16,839 nt of DNA. It comes from Ruminococcaceae bacterium UBA7101. Lineage in GTDB: Bacteria > Bacillota > Clostridia > Oscillospirales > Acutalibacteraceae. Under the pieces are notes generated by a model. It ran no database searches. It was not told the DNA's origin and saw only the letters and a program-made list of their open reading frames with translations. Shown here piece after piece: positions 14,226-16,839 of this stretch. Position 1 is the first letter of the stretch; the number at the start of each line of letters is the position of its first letter. The stretch is from contig DKYL01000033.1 of NCBI GenBank assembly GCA_002493325.1, forward strand, positions 1,860 to 18,698, read 5' to 3'. Made by a program: the position numbers and the translations under genes.

Positions 14226-15373
14226 GAAGTGACTGGGCATATAATGATTGTGCCTGTGTGAATATATGCAACAGCAGCAATATATCTTTTGAAAGCTGCG
14301 GCTTTAATCAGCTTGGTAATAATGCGGTGCTTATTAGAAATGACAGCGGAAATATCAGAATAGACAATTGTGATTTTCAGAATTGTTTCAGTAATGGTGT
14401 TCTGATACTTGGTGATAAAGGCAGTACATATTGTACCTCAAGCTGGGAAAATGATAATCATATCAGCTATATGGAGTCACCGGATAAAACGGGTGCAAGG
14501 AACAGTATGTACCCTAAAAATATTATTATTAATAACTGCCTTTTTGAATGGCTGGGGCTTACTGATTTGCAATCAGCTGGTGTGTGTATCAGTCTTGCTC
14601 ATAAAGTAACCGTTTCAAATTCTACGTTCAGGCATTTACCGAGAGCAGGAATTAATGTTGCGGAAAATGCCTTTGGCGGACACAGAATTGTTAATAATGA
14701 TTTATGGGATTGTGTTCGTGAAACAGGTGACCATGGCTTATTCAACAGTTGGGGGAGAGATAGATTCTGGTCATTAAAAAAATTTAACACAACAGGTAAA
14801 TACGGCAAAACCAAAAAGCCATACGCTTTTGCCGATATGCTTGACAGAAATCAGATTGTTTCAAACCGCGTGATAGGCAACGGCAGCTTTGGTATTGATT
14901 TGGATGATGGTTCATCAGGATATGATATAAAAAACAATCTTTGTATCGGCGTAAGCATTAAGCTGCGTGAGGGCTTTCAAAGAACAGTTGAAAACAATGT
15001 AATCATTAACGCTCCCCTTGATTATCATTGTGCTTATTATAAAAATGATGATATGATTCGCAGCAATATAGTTTGCAATAATATTGCCATAAAAAAGATT
15101 ATGATAAATAAAGGCAGCAATACTTTGTTTCAGAATAATTATCATATATCTGAAAAAAGAGCGGATACCTCTAGGTTTAAAAGCGTCACTTCGCTGACAA
15201 AAGAAAATCTTTTATCGGGTGAATATACCTTGCCTGATGTGAAACCACTTTCAAAAACATATGGAAAAAACGGTGTTGAACCGCCAATAATTGATTTGAA
15301 TTTGAAAGCACATAATGCCAAAAAAATTGTTTCGTTATTCTATACAATATCCACAGTGGATGACAGTATATGA
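14195..15373 (+). pseudogene. central beta-helix core of the same broken gene
   Basis: Continues the protein in the -1 frame: KWARYLRSDWAYND is the usual follow-on to the N-terminal piece, so the ATG at 14195 is not a true start. Parallel beta-helix turns follow (NISFESCGFNQLGNNAVLI, NIIINNCLFEWLG, HKVTVSNSTFRHLPRAGI), then ETGDHGLFNSWGRDRFW and GIDLDDGSSGYDIKNNLC with KLREGFQRTVENNVI. These long conserved stretches are intact, so the damage appears recent. The frame ends at TGA 15371-15373, but family-like sequence continues beyond it in the same frame. Confidence 0.78.
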
Positions 15374-15592
15374 ACGGCTTGTGCAGCACCTGATTACAGT
15401 GGTATATTCGTTGAAAGAATATCTCCGTTTGGCAGGCTTTATAAGTTGGGGGTACGCAAAGGTGATCTTATTTTAGAAGTTGATGGGCAAAAGCCGTCTT
15501 TACAGAACTTCAAAAATAGGATGAAGAATGCTGGCTGTGTTACCATAATCAGAGCACAGACGGTAAAAAACTTGACTTCCTTGAGAGAGTGA
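15374..15592 (+). pseudogene. C-terminal PDZ domain of the same broken gene
   Basis: Directly after the TGA and in the same frame, about 72 codons read as a PDZ domain: YSGIFVERISPFGRLYKLGV, then RKGDLILEVDGQK, ending at TGA 15590-15592. It has no start codon or ribosome site of its own, so it is the tail of the beta-helix protein cut off by the in-frame stop. PDZ tails on secreted beta-helix proteins are a known combination. Too short to stand alone as an active protein. Confidence 0.75.
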
Positions 15593-15655
15593 AAAAGTAT
15601 ATACACTGATTTTGCGGAGGCTGTGAAAAAAGAATAATTAAGCTTGTTAGAGCAA

Positions 15656-15687
15656 AAAAATAAAGCACCGCATGGTGCTTTATTTTT
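15656..15687. terminator. bidirectional terminator between convergent genes
   Basis: Perfect 14-bp arms (15656-15669 / 15674-15687) around GCAT, with an A run on one side and a T run on the other. It serves the beta-helix pseudogene on + and the AI-2E/YtvI gene on -, whose stop lies 4 bp away. Confidence 0.9.
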
Positions 15688-15691
15688 ATTA

Positions 15692-16839
15692 TCAGTTTCT
15701 GTCCGGTATTTTGTAAAGATGGATTCGTCCTGCATCGTTAAAGGCTTTAAGTGTCATAACGGTAAGCGGTACAATAAACATACCCATAAAGCCGAACAGC
15801 TTCAAGCCGAAATACAGCCCTGCAAGGGTTACTATCGGATGAACACCAAGTGAGGTTCCTACAATCTTAGGCTCAATATACTGCCTGATAACAGTGATTA
15901 TAACATAAATAATGATTAATCCTATTGCCTGCGGATAACTGCCGAGTATAACACTGACCACTGCCCACGGAATTAAAATACCGCCTGAGCCCGCAACAGG
16001 AAGAATGTCAAATACGGCAATAGCTATTGCTATCATAAAAACATATCCATTGTCCATTACACCAATCAGGTTAAGGATTGTCAGACCCAGAAAAAGCTCA
16101 CAGAAGGTGATAAACATAATGAGTCCGTAGGCTTTAAGCATTTTCAAAATTGTTTTTGAAAAAATCTGTTTTGTTTCGCTGAGCAGATTTTTTTTGCTTT
16201 CGGGAAACTGACATTTAATAAAGCCTACTATATAATTATAATCCTTTGTAAAGAATATCCAGGCAATTATACCAATAACAAGACTGAGCATAGCAGAGGG
16301 AATATTTTTGACAACACTGTAAACGCCTGTAATTCCGCTTGATAAACTGCTTGTTATGGATTTGACGTCAATGTTTAATTTTGACAAATCAAAGTCATTT
16401 ATAAGATTGCTGAAAAAGACATTTATGCTGTCTGAAACAGAGGTGTAGATTCCGTCAGGCAGGAATTTCAGCAGAGAAATGATTTCATTCTGCAGTGTTG
16501 CCAGAAAGTTTGGCAAGTCGTTAAGCTGTTCACCCAGAAAAGAAACAAATTCAACGATTTCTTTGCCTATCAGTGAAAGAATTAATACCACAGGACCGAT
16601 AATCACTGCCAGTACGAGGATTACCAGAAACATGGACCAGAAGGTGTGCATTTTGTTATTGGTTTTTTTATCAAGCTTTCTCAGCGGTCTTTGAAGGCAG
16701 ACTGCAAAGAAAAATGATAAAAGAAAGGGTGCTGTAATACCAAAAAGGTACTTTACGAAAAAGTACACAAGTCCGAGCACCATAGCTATAAATGCAACAT
16801 TGATGATACTGTCACGTCTTTTTTCTTCTGCTTCCTGCC
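15692..16839 (-). CDS. AI-2E/YtvI-family membrane protein, 5' end cut by window edge
   Basis: Integral membrane protein of the AI-2E transporter (PF01594-type) family, with about seven to eight helices and a large extracytoplasmic loop. The frame is open to the right edge; upstream of the internal ATG at 16783 it reads QEAEEKRRDSIINVAFIA, a typical basic N-terminus for this family, so the real start is outside the window. Visible parts (numbered from the internal ATG): paired helices at about 1-30 and 45-75, a polar loop at about 80-150, then FDILPVAGSGGILIPWA (258-274) and QYIEPKIVGTSLGVHPIVTL (about 300-319), both hallmarks. The DILPVxGxGxxLIPWA form resembles YtvI, a membrane protein of spore-formers, but family members also act in ion or metabolite export. 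Function is not settled by sequence. Confidence 0.88.
   Translation of the reverse strand, partial: QEAEEKRRDSIINVAFIAMVLGLVYFFVKYLFGITAPFLLSFFFAVCLQRPLRKLDKKTNNKMHTFWSMFLVILVLAVIIGPVVLILSLIGKEIVEFVSFLGEQLNDLPNFLATLQNEIISLLKFLPDGIYTSVSDSINVFFSNLINDFDLSKLNIDVKSITSSLSSGITGVYSVVKNIPSAMLSLVIGIIAWIFFTKDYNYIVGFIKCQFPESKKNLLSETKQIFSKTILKMLKAYGLIMFITFCELFLGLTILNLIGVMDNGYVFMIAIAIAVFDILPVAGSGGILIPWAVVSVILGSYPQAIGLIIIYVIITVIRQYIEPKIVGTSLGVHPIVTLAGLYFGLKLFGFMGMFIVPLTVMTLKAFNDAGRIHLYKIPDRN

Noticed and set aside
15371..15373. TGA as a selenocysteine codon
   Set aside because: No evident insertion hairpin just downstream, no redox motif around it, and it sits in a linker before a PDZ domain.
1..16839. CRISPR array, transposase, toxin-antitoxin or defence genes
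   Set aside because: None seen on reading both strands; the only direct repeats of note are the tRNA-derived ones.

Overview
The window looks like a chromosomal stretch of a low-GC, Gram-positive anaerobe of the Clostridia, plausibly Oscillospirales/Ruminococcaceae. The basis is A+T-rich DNA with strong AGGAGG-type ribosome sites, a class I-alpha glutamine synthetase, an Fe-S-type PurF, ferredoxin-like electron carriers and a YtvI-like (sporulation-family) membrane protein. The genus is inference; no marker gene settles it.

Layout. (1) 3-1187: the end of a secreted CapA-like metallophosphatase. (2) 1266-11384: a nitrogen-assimilation block, all on the + strand. It holds glnA, an ammonium channel fused to a PII sensor domain, a glutamate synthase split over three ORFs (amidotransferase, ferredoxin/FMN synthase, GXGXG beta-helix) with a four-cluster ferredoxin and an FAD/NAD oxidoreductase inserted between them, and finally purF. 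(3) 11398-11817: tRNA-Ser(GGA) with its own promoter and terminator, followed by two structured elements that each end in a copy of the tRNA 3' end. (4) 11818-13194 (-): a MATE exporter. (5) 13476-15592 (+): a beta-helix/PDZ protein gene broken by a frameshift and an in-frame stop. (6) 15692 to the right edge (-): an AI-2E/YtvI-family membrane protein whose start lies outside the window.

How the genes work together. Ammonium enters through the Amt channel, whose own PII tail can sense effectors. GlnA makes glutamine. The split glutamate synthase moves the amide nitrogen to 2-oxoglutarate, with electrons probably passing from NADH through the FAD protein and the four-cluster ferredoxin to the FMN subunit. 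PurF spends glutamine on the first committed step of purine synthesis. The five glutamate synthase genes overlap or abut (ATGA-type junctions), so they are very likely one transcript.

Most notable signals: intrinsic terminators inside the 5' leaders of both glnA and amt, each mutually exclusive with a small hexaloop hairpin that uses the terminator's 5' arm (a possible shared antitermination switch); a PII domain lacking the usual modified tyrosine; a tandem structured element built on the 3' end of tRNA-Ser; and a palindrome enclosing the tRNA promoter's -10 box. No CRISPR array, integrase, transposase or recognisable defence system was seen.
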